64,000 nt of DNA from Scleromatobacter sp039920745 (GCA_039920745.1 JBDSDD010000022.1:1-64000), one strand, 5' to 3'; numbered from the stretch's first letter, positions 35,119 to 44,664 are shown. Numbers and translations are program-made. The notes: generated by a model from the sequence alone, not told the origin.

Positions 35119-35928
35119 TCAGGGCTTCTCGCGCGAATCCTGTTCGTCGAACGTGCGCATGAGAAACAGCACGCCGACGGCGGCCAGCAACATGCTGGCG
35201 ATCCACAGGCCGCCGGTGAGCGTGATTTGCGTCGAATCGTCGCTGCCGGACCCCAGGCTCGCGAGCAGGTTCAGCGCACCGTTGTAGGCCGCGTGGAGCG
35301 CGATGCACGGCACCAGTGAGCGGGCGCGCGTGTAGAGCCATCCGCTCGCGGCGCCCATCAGCAGCGCGGCGACGAACTGGTAGATGTTCATGTGGGCCAG
35401 CCCGAACAGCACGGACGAGGCCCAGATGGCCTGGGCTCGGGTATGGCGCTGCAGGAAGCCGCGCAGGATGATGCCGCGGAACAGCATCTCCTCGACCACC
35501 GGCGCGATGACGCAGGCCAGCAGCAGCGTGGCGAAATCGTTGCCCGCCATGCTGTCGAACAAGGCGCGCTCCTTGTCGGACAAGGGGATCGCCTGCGTCA
35601 GCAGTGTCACCAGCATCGAGAGCCCGATCACCAGCGCCGGCACCAGCAGCAGCACCCATGGCACGACGGACGCCGCCGTCGCGCGCATGGACGTGCCCGC
35701 CGGATGGAACAGCTGCCGATAGCTCAGGCCCTGGCGCTGCATGATCGTCGCGAACACGCAGCCGTTGACGATCAGCGATGTCAACGTCCAGATCTGCGGG
35801 ACGGTGAGCGCCAGCACGCCCCCGGCCTCGCGTAGCAGGGTGCCGACGAGGATCTCCGCGACGGTCATCGCGACGATCAGCAGCAAGGCTTGCGGGGCGG
35901 AAGGGAAGGGCTTGGTCTGTCCGGTCAT
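35119..35928 (-). CDS. CPBP family intramembrane glutamic protease
   Basis: This 269-residue membrane protein has about seven or eight hydrophobic helices. It carries the three CPBP (CAAX protease/bacteriocin-processing) motifs: VVEEMLFRGIILRG (EExxxR), LFGLAHMN (FxxxH) and ALHAAYNGALN. Relatives cleave membrane peptides or process bacteriocin-like substrates. The substrate here cannot be inferred from the neighbours. Confidence 0.9.
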   Translation of the reverse strand: MTGQTKPFPSAPQALLLIVAMTVAEILVGTLLREAGGVLALTVPQIWTLTSLIVNGCVFATIMQRQGLSYRQLFHPAGTSMRATAASVVPWVLLLVPALVIGLSMLVTLLTQAIPLSDKERALFDSMAGNDFATLLLACVIAPVVEEMLFRGIILRGFLQRHTRAQAIWASSVLFGLAHMNIYQFVAALLMGAASGWLYTRARSLVPCIALHAAYNGALNLLASLGSGSDDSTQITLTGGLWIASMLLAAVGVLFLMRTFDEQDSREKP

Positions 35929-35983
35929 GCGTTTGTCGTCGACCGCTGCGGTCGACGATCGACCCGCGCCTGGGCCTGGCGCA

Positions 35984-36580
35984 TCAACGCGGCTGGTCCT
36001 GCAGGTAGAGCAGATGCGCCTTGATCTCCGGCCACTCGCCGGCCGTGACGCTGTACATCACCGTGTCGCGCACCGTGCCGTCGCGGCGCACCGCGTGGTG
36101 GCGCAGCACGCCGTCCTTGCGCGCGCCCAGGCGCTCGATCGCCTGCTGGCTCGCGAAGTTGTAGTTGTCGGTGCGCCAGCCCACGAGCTTCGCGTTCAGC
36201 GTCTCGAACGCGTGCACGAGCAGCAGCAACTTGGCGCAGGTGTTGACGTGCGAGCGTTGCGTGCTCTTGGCGTACCAGGTCCAGCCGATCTCCAGGCGAT
36301 CGACGGCCGGCAGGATGTCGTGGTAGCTGGTCGAGCCGATGATGCGGTTCGAGTTCTCGAGGTCGACGACGACGAAGGGCAGGCGGTTGCCCTGTTCGCG
36401 CATCGCGAGCGCGCGCTCCACGTAGCCGCGCGTGTCGTCGGGGTCGGGCACCGAGGTGACGCGCAGCTTCCACAGCTCGCCGTCGGCGGCCGCGGCCTTG
36501 AGGGCGTCGACGTGATCCAGCGACATCGGAACCAGACGGATGCGCCCGTCGGTGAGGGTGACGGGGGTGACGTTCAACAT
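35984..36580 (-). CDS. GNAT family N-acetyltransferase
   Basis: The 198-residue protein shows the RimJ/RimL-type GNAT layout: RLVPMSLDHVDALKAAAADG, NRIIGSTSYHDI, RLEIGWTWY, then a helix ending with NFASQQAIERLGARKDGVLR, which is the acetyl-CoA-binding and C-terminal strand region. It transfers acetyl groups to an amine, possibly a protein N-terminus. The start is the ATG at 36578-36580. Its upstream neighbour on the same strand is the MoxR ATPase, after a repeat-containing 132-bp gap. Confidence 0.88.
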   Translation of the reverse strand: MLNVTPVTLTDGRIRLVPMSLDHVDALKAAAADGELWKLRVTSVPDPDDTRGYVERALAMREQGNRLPFVVVDLENSNRIIGSTSYHDILPAVDRLEIGWTWYAKSTQRSHVNTCAKLLLLVHAFETLNAKLVGWRTDNYNFASQQAIERLGARKDGVLRHHAVRRDGTVRDTVMYSVTAGEWPEIKAHLLYLQDQPR

Positions 36581-36668
36581 TCGAGCAAAGGCTCCATCGG
36601 AAGAGGTTGGTCTGCTGGCCGCAGGCCCTGACAAGGGAGCGCGGGAACCGGCTCTGCCGGGCACGTCG

Positions 36669-36712
36669 CGGAGCGCCCCCTCGGGGGGCAGCGACCAGCG
36701 GGAGCGTGGGGG
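36669..36712 (-). repeat. Dispersed GC-palindrome repeat, copy A
   Basis: On the minus strand it reads GCCCCCACGCTCCCGCTGGT, then CGCTGCCCCCCGAGGGGGCG. The core CCCCC(CG/GA)GGGGG palindrome and the leading GCCCCCACGCTCC recur at 47429. It begins right at the MoxR stop codon. Confidence 0.6.
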
Positions 36713-37555
36713 CTAACGGTTGTTGCGTTGCATGAAGATCAGCTTCTCGAACAGCGACACGTCCTGCTCGTTCTTGAGCAAGGCGCCGATCAGCGGCGGG
36801 ATCGAGACCTTGTCGTCCCTGGATTGCAGCGCGGCTACCGGGATGTCCTCGGCGAGCAGCAGCTTGAGCCAATCGAGCAGCTCGGACGTCGACGGCTTCT
36901 TCTTCAGGCCCGGCAGGTTGCGCACGTCGTAGAAGCTCTTGAGCGCGGCGGCGATCAGCTCCTGCTTGATGCCGGGGAAGTGCACGTCGATGATCTGTTG
37001 CATCGTCCCCGCCTCGGGGAACTTGATGTAGTGGAAGAAGCAGCGGCGCAGGAAAGCGTCCGGCAGCTCCTTCTCGTTGTTGCTGGTGATGAAGACCACC
37101 GGGCGCTGGATGGCGCGGATCGTCTCCTTGGTCTCGTACACATGGAACTCCATGCGATCGAGCTCGCGCAGCAGGTCGTTGGGGAATTCGATGTCGGCCT
37201 TGTCGATCTCGTCGATCAGCAGCGCCACCGGCGTCTCGCTGGTGAAGGCCTGCCACAGCACGCCCTTGACGATGTAGTTGTGGATGTCCTTGACGCGCGG
37301 GTCGCCCAGCTGGCTGTCGCGCAAGCGGCTCACCGCGTCGTACTCGTACAGGCCTTGTTGGGCCTTGGTGGTGCTCTTGATGTGCCATTCGAGCAGCGGC
37401 AGGCCCAGCGACGCGGCGGCCTCCTCGGCCAGCATCGTCTTGCCGGTGCCGGGCTCGCCCTTGACCAGCAAGGGACGCCGCAGCGTTATCGAGGCGTTGA
37501 CCGCGAGCGTCAGGTCGGGCGTGGCGACGTAGTTGCTGGAACCTTCGAACTTCAT
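36713..37555 (-). CDS. MoxR-family AAA+ ATPase
   Basis: The 280-residue ATPase has Walker A GEPGTGKT (33-40), Walker B VALLIDEIDKAD, sensor 1 VFITSNNEKELPDAFLRR and the MoxR-type C-terminal lid. MoxR ATPases act with vWA proteins as chaperones that activate metal-dependent enzymes or complexes. The only vWA gene in the window, at 31552-32718, is on the same strand but separated by four other genes. The ATG at 37555 is the only good start near the Walker-preceding region. Confidence 0.93.
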   Translation of the reverse strand: MKFEGSSNYVATPDLTLAVNASITLRRPLLVKGEPGTGKTMLAEEAAASLGLPLLEWHIKSTTKAQQGLYEYDAVSRLRDSQLGDPRVKDIHNYIVKGVLWQAFTSETPVALLIDEIDKADIEFPNDLLRELDRMEFHVYETKETIRAIQRPVVFITSNNEKELPDAFLRRCFFHYIKFPEAGTMQQIIDVHFPGIKQELIAAALKSFYDVRNLPGLKKKPSTSELLDWLKLLLAEDIPVAALQSRDDKVSIPPLIGALLKNEQDVSLFEKLIFMQRNNR

Positions 37556-37688
37556 GGCGGTGGGGGCGGGTTTTGCCTGACGGAGTGGGTCGTTCCAGTA
37601 TAAAGGGACGTTCCTATAATCGTCCGGAGTTGAGGCGACCAGACCTCTCCTGAGAATGCTGCTTGTGCGCACCAACAAAGACGAGACG

Positions 37689-38327
37689 ATGACAAGAACC
37701 TTGACCTTGCTTCTCGCCCTCGCGGGCGTCTTCTCCACGGCCCATGCGCAAGATGCGCAACGCGGGTCGACCAAGGTCCAGATGTGCATCGGCTGCCACG
37801 GCATCGTCGGCTACCAGGCCGACTTTCCGCAGGTCTACAAGGTGCCCAAGATCGCGGGGCAGGACGCCAGGTACATCGCCGCCGCCCTCACGGCGTACCG
37901 CAGCGGCGATCGCAAGTTCCCGACGATGCGCAGCGTCGCCGCCGCGCTGACCGACCAGGACATCGCCGACATCGCCGCTTACTACTCGCAGCTGGGCAAG
38001 CCCGACGGCGACGTGCCCAAGGAGCTCGCCAAGCCGGTGCCCGACAGCCTGGCCACGGCGATGGCCGTCTGTTCGTCCTGCCACGGCAAGAACTTCTCCA
38101 CGCCCATCGACCCGACGATGCCGCGCCTGGCCGGTCAGTACGCCGACTACCTGCTGATCGCGCTGCGTTCGTACAGGGTGGAAGGCAACCCGCACTACGG
38201 CCGCCAGAACGCGATCATGGGCGCGCAGGCCAAGGCGCTCAAGGACGACACGATCGACCAGATCGCCAGCTACCTGGCCACGCTGCCCGGCGACCTGCGC
38301 ACGGTGCCGCAACCAAAATTCAAGTAG
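37689..38327 (+). CDS. Dihaem cytochrome c (c4-like)
   Basis: The 212-residue exported protein has a signal peptide (1-21, ending AHA) and two similar c-type domains with haem sites CIGCHG and CSSCHG and distal methionines in FPTMRSVAAAL and NAIMGAQAKAL. Length and layout match cytochrome c4, a periplasmic electron carrier to terminal oxidases. The ATG at 37689 is preferred over 37656 because it begins the signal peptide. It is divergent from the MoxR gene. Confidence 0.92.
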   Translation: MTRTLTLLLALAGVFSTAHAQDAQRGSTKVQMCIGCHGIVGYQADFPQVYKVPKIAGQDARYIAAALTAYRSGDRKFPTMRSVAAALTDQDIADIAAYYSQLGKPDGDVPKELAKPVPDSLATAMAVCSSCHGKNFSTPIDPTMPRLAGQYADYLLIALRSYRVEGNPHYGRQNAIMGAQAKALKDDTIDQIASYLATLPGDLRTVPQPKFK

Positions 38328-38352
38328 ATCGCCGTGCCTGATCCATGACACG

Positions 38353-38377
38353 AACCGCCTCCGGGCGGTTTTTGTTT
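38353..38377 (+). terminator. Intrinsic terminator of the cytochrome gene
   Basis: AACCGCC-TCCG-GGCGGTT followed by TTTGTTT, 25 bp after the stop codon. Perfect seven-base stem and U-rich tail. Confidence 0.85.
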
Positions 38378-38380
38378 GGA

Positions 38381-38407
38381 AAACCGCCATTTGCGGTTTC
38401 GTTTTGT
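38381..38407 (+). terminator. Second tandem terminator
   Basis: AAACCGC and GCGGTTT arms with a five-base loop, followed by CGTTTTGTT. It lies three bases after the first terminator and shares its sequence theme. Confidence 0.65.
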
Positions 38408-38507
38408 TCAATTGCTGCGACGCAGCACTACAGTCGAGACGGGCCTGGCCGAAAAAGCGGACAGTGGCGGCTTTCCGCCGGCCCCTGCCGCTGCGCCTGC
38501 ACGCCCC

Positions 38508-39776
38508 ATGCTCAAGAAGATCCGCGTCGACCAAGTCCGCCTGGGCATGCACTTGCATGCGCTGGAAGGGGCCTGGATGGACCATCCGTTCTGGACGACG
38601 CGTTTCATCCTCCGCGAGGCGGAGCAACTGAAGAAGCTGCAGGAAAGCGTGATCGCCGAGGTGTGGATCGACCCCAGCAAGGGACTCGATGCCGTCGATG
38701 AGATGGCCGCGCTGCCCACGCCTGCGCTCGCCGCGGCCACGCGTCCCGCGTCGGCGTCGGCGTCGTTGCCGGCTCGGCCGGTCGAGCGCCCCAAGCCATG
38801 GTCGACACCGATCCCCGCGCCGTCCAGGAGCTTCGCCGAGGAGTTGCGCAGCGCCGCCGCGGTCTGCAGCAAGGGCAAGGCGCAGGTCCAGAAGTTGTTC
38901 AACGAGGCGCGCCTGGGTCGCGCCATCGACGCCGAAGCCTTCATGCCGCTGGTGCAGGAGATCTCCGACTCCGTCATCCGCAACCCGGGCGCGATCGTCA
39001 GCCTGGCGCGCCTGAAGACGCAGGACGACTACTCCTACATGCACTCGGTGGCCGTGTGCGCGCTGATGGTGGCGCTCGGCCGCGAGCTCGGCTACGACGA
39101 GCAACAGTGCCGCACCGCGGGCACCGCCGGCCTGCTGCACGACGTGGGCAAGGCGCTGATGCCACTGGACATCCTGAACAAGCCCGGCAAGCTGACCGAC
39201 GCGGAGTTCGAGGTGATGCGCAGCCATCCGATGCGCGGCTTCGAGGTGCTGCAGGAGGCCCATGGCACCGACACGGCGGCGATGGAAGTCTGCCTGCACC
39301 ACCACGAGCGCTTCGACGGCGGCGGCTACCCGCACAAGCTGCCCAACGACAAGCTGAACCAACTGGTGCGCATGGGCTCGATCTGCGATGTCTACGATGC
39401 GATCACGTCCAACCGGCCGTACAAGCTGGGCTGGGACCCGGCCGATTCGATCGGCAAGATGGCCAGCTGGAAGGGCCAGTTCGATCCGACCGTCTTCGCG
39501 ACCTTCGTCAAGAGCGTGGGCATCTATCCGACCGGCTCGCTGGTGCGCCTGCAGTCCGATCGGTTGGCGGTGGTCATCGAGCAGAACGCTTCGGCGCTGA
39601 CCGCGCCGGTCGTGCGCGTCTTCTACTCGCTCAAGTCCGGCATGCCGGTGTCGCTGCAACGCCTCGACCTCTCGGGCGGCACCAGCGACCGCATCGCTGG
39701 TCGCGAGTCACCGGACAAGTGGAACTTCACGTTCCTCGATGAGCTTTGGGCGGGGGACGCGGCGCCGAAGCGGTAG
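38508..39776 (+). CDS. HD-GYP domain c-di-GMP phosphodiesterase
   Basis: The 422-residue protein has an N-terminal DUF3391-type domain (LKKIRVDQVRLGMHLHALEG) and a Pro/Ala linker. The HD-GYP domain has His179 (YSYMHS), the dyad HD at 211-212 (GLLHDVGK), His240, the His265 region, GGGYP (271-275, the GYP motif) and DVYDAITSNRPYK. All metal ligands appear intact, so it should degrade c-di-GMP. The start at 38508 matches the family; the preceding 130 bp carries tandem terminators. Confidence 0.92.
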   Translation: MLKKIRVDQVRLGMHLHALEGAWMDHPFWTTRFILREAEQLKKLQESVIAEVWIDPSKGLDAVDEMAALPTPALAAATRPASASASLPARPVERPKPWSTPIPAPSRSFAEELRSAAAVCSKGKAQVQKLFNEARLGRAIDAEAFMPLVQEISDSVIRNPGAIVSLARLKTQDDYSYMHSVAVCALMVALGRELGYDEQQCRTAGTAGLLHDVGKALMPLDILNKPGKLTDAEFEVMRSHPMRGFEVLQEAHGTDTAAMEVCLHHHERFDGGGYPHKLPNDKLNQLVRMGSICDVYDAITSNRPYKLGWDPADSIGKMASWKGQFDPTVFATFVKSVGIYPTGSLVRLQSDRLAVVIEQNASALTAPVVRVFYSLKSGMPVSLQRLDLSGGTSDRIAGRESPDKWNFTFLDELWAGDAAPKR

Positions 39777-39869
39777 GTCGTCGTGGGGCGCCTGTGTGGC
39801 GCGGCTGTCCCGGTTGTCGCAAGCGGGCGCGGGACGGCGCCACGTGGTGGGGCGGCGGGGCGGCGCCCT

Positions 39870-40304
39870 TCAGTCCTTCGTGGCCTTGCGGCGCACGCAG
39901 TCGAGGTACTGGTGGCCGTCCGGCGGCAGCCCGCTGCGCTGCGACTGCCAGATCATTTCGCCCAGGCACTCCATCGTCGCGTGGTGCGCGTCGTGCAGCG
40001 ACTGCATGCGCGCGGCCAGCAGTTCGACCGACTGGCGGATGCCGCTGGGCTGGTCGATGCTGCACTGTTCGCTGATCGTCAAGTGCATCGCCAGGTGCAG
40101 GAACGGATTCGTGCGCCCGTCATCGACGTCGAAGACCGCGGCCAGCGCGGCTTCGACGTCGGCCAGGTCGGCGTGGTACTCCGGGTGCTCCGCGATCCAC
40201 TGCGACGCGAGGATCTGGATCGGCGACATCGGCGCACCGCTGCCGACGAGCGCATGGGTCTCGCAGAAGAAACGACGGACGTCGTGCTGGGACGGTTGGA
40301 ACAT
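39870..40304 (-). CDS. DUF1841 family protein
   Basis: The 144-residue cytoplasmic protein matches DUF1841: a FQPSQHDVRRFFCETH start, then LASQWIAEHPEYHADL, NPFLHLAMHLTISEQ and MEWL-like CLGEMIWQSQRSG. Function unknown. It stands alone between the HD-GYP gene and the histidine kinase. Confidence 0.88.
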   Translation of the reverse strand: MFQPSQHDVRRFFCETHALVGSGAPMSPIQILASQWIAEHPEYHADLADVEAALAAVFDVDDGRTNPFLHLAMHLTISEQCSIDQPSGIRQSVELLAARMQSLHDAHHATMECLGEMIWQSQRSGLPPDGHQYLDCVRRKATKD

Positions 40305-40314
40305 GAAACATTGT

Positions 40315-40352
40315 GCCCCACGGTCGCTGGCGCTCCCTGCCCCCGAGGGGCC
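40315..40352 (+). repeat. Dispersed GC-palindrome repeat, copy C
   Basis: CCCCACGGTCGCTGGCGCTC followed by CCTGCCCCCGAGGGG. It shares the block order and CCCCGAGGGG core of copies A and B but is more diverged. It sits just ahead of the DUF1841 gene start, between it and the histidine kinase stop. Confidence 0.5.
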
Positions 40353-40432
40353 GGCCGCGAGCGGCCCAGCGAAGCCGGATCCGCCGCTCCCTTGAACTTC
40401 AGGGGGAGTATCGAGCGGCAGCGCCGGGGATC

Positions 40433-41905
40433 CTAGTCGCGACGTGCGCGGGTCGCGCGCGGGGGCGGGTCCACGGGCGGGAACGTGATGCGCACCTTCA
40501 GGCCGATGCCGCCGGGGCCGTCCAGCAGCTCGGCGTGGGCGCCATGGTGGCCGGCGATGTCGCGCACGATGGACAAGCCCAGCCCGCTGCCGGTGCCGCC
40601 GCTGTCGCCGCGCTGGAAGCGTTCGAACGCGCGCTCGCGTTCGGCGGCCGGGATGCCGGGGCCGTTGTCCTCCACCTCCAGCATCGCGCACGCCGGCACG
40701 GACGGGGCGGCGCCGGTGCGGATCGTGATGCGGGCGCCGGGGCCGGCGTAGTTGATCGCGTTGTCCAGCAGGTTGGCGAGCACCTCGCGCAACAGGAACC
40801 CATGGCCCTCGACGTGCGCGCTTTCCAGCTCGAAGCCGAGGTCGACGCCGGCGTCCACCGAGCGTGTCACCCATTCCTCGGCGGCCTCGGTGGCGATCTG
40901 CTTGAGGTCGAAGTGCTCCATTGCCGAGTTGTGGCGCTCGTGTTCGGCGCGCGCCTGCGACAGCAACTGGTTGGCGAGGCGCGCGGCCCGCGTCGTGGCC
41001 AGGTGCAGCCGGCGCAGCAGGCCCTCCAACTGCGGCGGATGCGCCTCCAGCAGCGCCAGTTCGGTCTCGGTGCGCAGCACGGTCAGCGGTGTGCGCAATT
41101 GGTGGGCCGCGTCGGCGATGAAGGCCTTCTCGGCGGCAGAAGCCGTGACGACGCGAGCGAACAGGTCGTTCAACGCGGTAACCAGCGGCGCGACCTCGCG
41201 CGGGATGTCGGGACGGTCGACGGCGCCCAGGTGGTCGGGCGAGCGCTGCTCGATATCCTTGCTCAGGCTTTCCACCGGCTTGAGGCTGCGCACGATCGCC
41301 AGCCAGCCCATCACGGCCAGCACCAGCGCCTCGACCAGCATGGCCGACGCCGCGGCCGCCAGCACCTGTTGTGCGACGCCGTGGCGCTTGTTGAGCGTCT
41401 CGGAGACCCGGGCCTCGCACAGCCCCGGCGCGTGGCTGGGCGTGGCCGGCAGGCAGGTCCAGCTGTGCAGCGCGATGCGCACCGGCTGCCCGTTGTAGGT
41501 GGAGTCGAAGAAGCGCCAGTCGACGGCCGACGGCGGCCCGCCCAGCGACGCCAGCTCGCCGTCGCCGGCCAGCATCTGGCCGTCGGCGCCCAGCGCGACC
41601 CAGTGCACGTCGTCGTAGCGGTCGGCGCGCAGCGCGCTGTCGAGCTCGCGCGACACGACCAGCGACAGCTTGCCGTGGTCGTTGTGGACGAGGCGCTCCA
41701 GTGCGAGCGCGGTGCCGTCGAGGGCGTGGTCCAGCGAATCGAGCGCCGGCGCCAGTGCGAGGCGGTAGAACACGAAGGCGGTGGCCGGTACCAGCAATGC
41801 CAGCGGCAGCACGAGCCACATCACCAGCGAGCGGCGGATGCTGGGACGGACGTCGAACTGGAAGCGACCGCTCGGGCCGCGTGCAGAAGGGGCGGGGGCT
41901 GCCAA
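40433..41905 (-). CDS. Sensor histidine kinase (QseC/TctE-like)
   Basis: The roughly 490-residue inner-membrane kinase has two transmembrane helices (about 33-55 and 175-200) around a periplasmic sensor with two cysteines (SWTCLPATPSHAPGLCEAR). A HAMP-like segment, the H-box AAHQLRTPLTVLRTE, N-box LANLLDNAINYAG and G-boxes DNGPGIP and GTGSGLGLSIV follow. No good ATG precedes the first helix except far inside the regulator gene, so I place the start at the TTG at 41905; a CTG at 41923 is an alternative. It follows the regulator by 64 bp and forms a two-component pair with it. Confidence 0.85.
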   Translation of the reverse strand: MAAPAPSARGPSGRFQFDVRPSIRRSLVMWLVLPLALLVPATAFVFYRLALAPALDSLDHALDGTALALERLVHNDHGKLSLVVSRELDSALRADRYDDVHWVALGADGQMLAGDGELASLGGPPSAVDWRFFDSTYNGQPVRIALHSWTCLPATPSHAPGLCEARVSETLNKRHGVAQQVLAAAASAMLVEALVLAVMGWLAIVRSLKPVESLSKDIEQRSPDHLGAVDRPDIPREVAPLVTALNDLFARVVTASAAEKAFIADAAHQLRTPLTVLRTETELALLEAHPPQLEGLLRRLHLATTRAARLANQLLSQARAEHERHNSAMEHFDLKQIATEAAEEWVTRSVDAGVDLGFELESAHVEGHGFLLREVLANLLDNAINYAGPGARITIRTGAAPSVPACAMLEVEDNGPGIPAAERERAFERFQRGDSGGTGSGLGLSIVRDIAGHHGAHAELLDGPGGIGLKVRITFPPVDPPPRATRARRD

Positions 41906-41969
41906 TTGCAGGTCGCGAATCAGGACGCGAGAGTCATGCGCCAGTATCGCCCAGCCCGACAGCCTCGCT

Positions 41970-42635
41970 TCAGGCCTCTTCCAGCAGGTAGCCGAAACCG
42001 CGGATCGTGCGGATCTTGAGGCCGGCGGGCTCCAGCTTGGAGCGCAGGCGCGATACATGCACCTCGATTGCGTTGTCGGATGTGGTGCCGTCCCAGTTGG
42101 AGATGGCGGCGATGATCTGTTCCTTGGCCACGATCTTTCCGGTGCGGCTCAGCATGAACTGCAGGATCGACCACTCGCGGCCGGCCAGTGCGAGCTCCTG
42201 CTCGCCGATGTAGGCGCGGCGCGCTTCGAGATCCATGCGCAGGTTGCCGAGGCCGAGCACGCTGCCACCCCGTGCCTGGTTGCGGCGCACCAGCGCGCGC
42301 GATCGGGCCACCAGCTCGCTGAGGGCGAACGGCTTGACGAGGTAGTCGTCGGCGCCGCTCTCGAGGCCGCGGACGCGGTCTTCGATGGCGTCGCGCGCGG
42401 TAAGCATCAACACGGGCAGATCGGAGCCCTGTGCCCGCACGCGGCGCAAGGTCTCGAAGCCGTCGATGCCGGCCAGGCCGACGTCGAGGATCAGCAGGTC
42501 GTACGGATCCTGGCGCACGGAAACCGCGACCGGCTCGCCGCGTTCGGTGCAGTCGACAACCCAGCCCTGGGAACGCAGCGCGCGCGCGGTGGAGTCGGAC
42601 AGCAGGGGATCGTCTTCTACAAGGAGGATACGCAC
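41970..42635 (-). CDS. OmpR-family response regulator (QseB-like)
   Basis: The 221-residue regulator has a receiver domain (VEDDPLL, phospho-acceptor in LILDVGLAGIDG, Lys in YLVKPF) and an OmpR-type winged-helix DNA-binding domain ending NAIEVHVSRLRSKLEPAGL and IRTIRGFGYLLE. The GTG at 42635 is chosen because VRILLVEDD is the family start and GGAG precedes it by eight bases; an ATG at 42683 would add an unusual leader. It is first in an operon with its kinase. Confidence 0.92.
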   Translation of the reverse strand: MRILLVEDDPLLSDSTARALRSQGWVVDCTERGEPVAVSVRQDPYDLLILDVGLAGIDGFETLRRVRAQGSDLPVLMLTARDAIEDRVRGLESGADDYLVKPFALSELVARSRALVRRNQARGGSVLGLGNLRMDLEARRAYIGEQELALAGREWSILQFMLSRTGKIVAKEQIIAAISNWDGTTSDNAIEVHVSRLRSKLEPAGLKIRTIRGFGYLLEEA

Positions 42636-42750
42636 AGGCGGCACTCCGATGGGAGCGATGGGGGGTGGCGATCTATGCATCATCGAAGGGCAGGCTCAGG
42701 TGTCGCTTAACGATACCTGAGGCCAAGCTTGCGGGCCGGGAGCGCCGATT

Positions 42751-44664
42751 TCAGTGCTCCGGCGGGCTTGCTTTGGTGGCAGGCAGGGCGGGTTGCGCGG
42801 GCGCGACTTCGTCGAATTCGCCACCGGTGGACGGCGTCGCGTCCCACGTCGGCGCGATGGGTGGATGGTCGAGCCGCTCCTGCGCGAACAGCTGCTCGAG
42901 TTGCTGCCGGCCCGCGCGCGCCAGAGAGATCAGCTTGGACTCGTCGCGGAAGTGCGGCGCGAGCTCGTGCAACTGCGCCACCGAGTGGCGCCGGAAGCGC
43001 ATCGCCAGCGTGCGCGCACGGTGCGGCTCCAGGCCCATCGCCTCGAGCACGCTGCGGCCGCTCATCAGCGCCGAGTCCAGCGTCTCGCGCTCGATGAACT
43101 GCACGCCGCGCTCGTTGAGCTGGTACCAGTGCTGCACGTTGCGGGCGCGCGCGACGATGGTCAGGTTGGGGAAGTTCTCGCGCGCCATGTCGACCAGTTC
43201 GAGGCTGGGCTCGATGCTGTCGATGGCCACCACGAGTACCCGCGCACGTGCCGCGCCGGCCACGCGCAGCAGGTCCAGGCGAGTCGCGTCGCCGTAGTGC
43301 ACGCGCATGCCGAACTTGCGCAGCGCCTCGATCTGTTCGGCGTCGTGCTCCAGCACCGTCGCCGTGATCCCGTTGGCGAGCAGCAGGCGGCCGATGATCT
43401 GGCCGTAGCGGCCGAAACCCGCGATGATCACCGGCGCGTCCTGCGGTTCGGCGAGCTCGGACACCTGCGCGCGCGGCGCGTGGCGCTCCAGCAGCGGGAT
43501 CCACCAGCGGTCGGCCACCAGGATCAACAGCGGCGTCAGCAGCATCGACAGCGTGATGGCGGCGGTCAGCACGCCAGCCTCGTCGGCGGCGATCACTTGC
43601 TTGCCCTGTGCTGCCTGCAGCACCACGAAGCCGAACTCGCCGCCTTGCGCCAGCAGCAGCGTGAAGACCGGTCGCTCGAGACGCCGGATCGGGATGCCCA
43701 GCTCGATGCCCCACAGCACGATCGTCTTGACGACCAGGAAGCCGACGACGATGCCGGCCACCTGCCACGGGTGCGCAATCACGACGGCGACATCGATGCC
43801 CATGCCCACCGCGATGAAGAACAGGCCCAGCAGCAAGCCCTTGAACGGCTCGATGTCGGTCTCGAGCTCGCGCCGGTATTCGCTTTCGGCGAGCAGAACG
43901 CCGGCGAGGAAGGCGCCAAGCGCCATCGACAGCCCGACGGCCTGCATCAGCGCCGCGGTGCCGACGCACAGGCCCAGCGCGGCGGCGGTGAAGATCTCGG
44001 GCGTCTGGCTGCGCGCGATCCAGCGCAGCGCGGGGCGGATCGCGAGGCGGCCGCCCAGCACGATCAACGCGATCATGCCGAAGGCGCGCGCCGCGGCCAT
44101 CCAGGGGTGGCCTGCGTCGGCGCCGGCCACGCGGTCGGGCGCCATCAGCGGGATCAGCGCCAACAGCGGGATCGCGGCGATGTCCTGGAACAGCGACACG
44201 CTCAGCACCGACTGGCCGACCGTGGTCTGCAGGATGTTGCGTTCGTTGAGCGTGGCCAGCCCGATCGCGGTGGACGACATCGCCAGCGCCGCGCCGGCCA
44301 CCACCGCCAGCGGCCACGCGTCAGCGGCAAAGCCCAGGCAGGCCCAGCTGATGACGGCGATCAGCGCGAGGCTGCCCAGCAACTGCGCGCTGCCCCAGCC
44401 GAAGATGGGCCGGCGCATCGCCCACAGCCGCTTGGGCTCGAGCTCGAGGCCGATCAGGAACAGCATCAGCACGACGCCGAACTCGGCCAGGTCGACGATC
44501 TGCGAGGGGTCGGTCACCAGGCGCAGGCCCGACGGCCCGATCGCGAAGCCGGCAGCCAGGTAGCCGATGATTGCGCCCACGCCCAGGCGGCGTGCCAGCG
44601 GCACCGCGATGATGGCGGCAGCGAGGTAGGTGAGGGCGAGGGTGAGCCAGTGGCTGTGCTGCAT
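42751..44664 (-). CDS. KefB/KefC-type monovalent cation:proton antiporter (CPA2)
   Basis: This 637-residue membrane protein has about 12 helices (1-390) of the CPA2 antiporter type, with the ion-site region SIGL-like ALAMSSTAIGLATL. A cytoplasmic RCK/TrkA-N domain follows: IAGFGRYGQIIGRLLLANG nucleotide-binding loop, then YGDATRLDLLRVAGA. Kef systems export K+ with proton uptake when glutathione adducts of electrophiles form. An oxidoreductase resembling the KefF/KefG subunits lies 7 bp upstream in the same operon. Confidence 0.92.
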   Translation of the reverse strand: MQHSHWLTLALTYLAAAIIAVPLARRLGVGAIIGYLAAGFAIGPSGLRLVTDPSQIVDLAEFGVVLMLFLIGLELEPKRLWAMRRPIFGWGSAQLLGSLALIAVISWACLGFAADAWPLAVVAGAALAMSSTAIGLATLNERNILQTTVGQSVLSVSLFQDIAAIPLLALIPLMAPDRVAGADAGHPWMAAARAFGMIALIVLGGRLAIRPALRWIARSQTPEIFTAAALGLCVGTAALMQAVGLSMALGAFLAGVLLAESEYRRELETDIEPFKGLLLGLFFIAVGMGIDVAVVIAHPWQVAGIVVGFLVVKTIVLWGIELGIPIRRLERPVFTLLLAQGGEFGFVVLQAAQGKQVIAADEAGVLTAAITLSMLLTPLLILVADRWWIPLLERHAPRAQVSELAEPQDAPVIIAGFGRYGQIIGRLLLANGITATVLEHDAEQIEALRKFGMRVHYGDATRLDLLRVAGAARARVLVVAIDSIEPSLELVDMARENFPNLTIVARARNVQHWYQLNERGVQFIERETLDSALMSGRSVLEAMGLEPHRARTLAMRFRRHSVAQLHELAPHFRDESKLISLARAGRQQLEQLFAQERLDHPPIAPTWDATPSTGGEFDEVAPAQPALPATKASPPEH

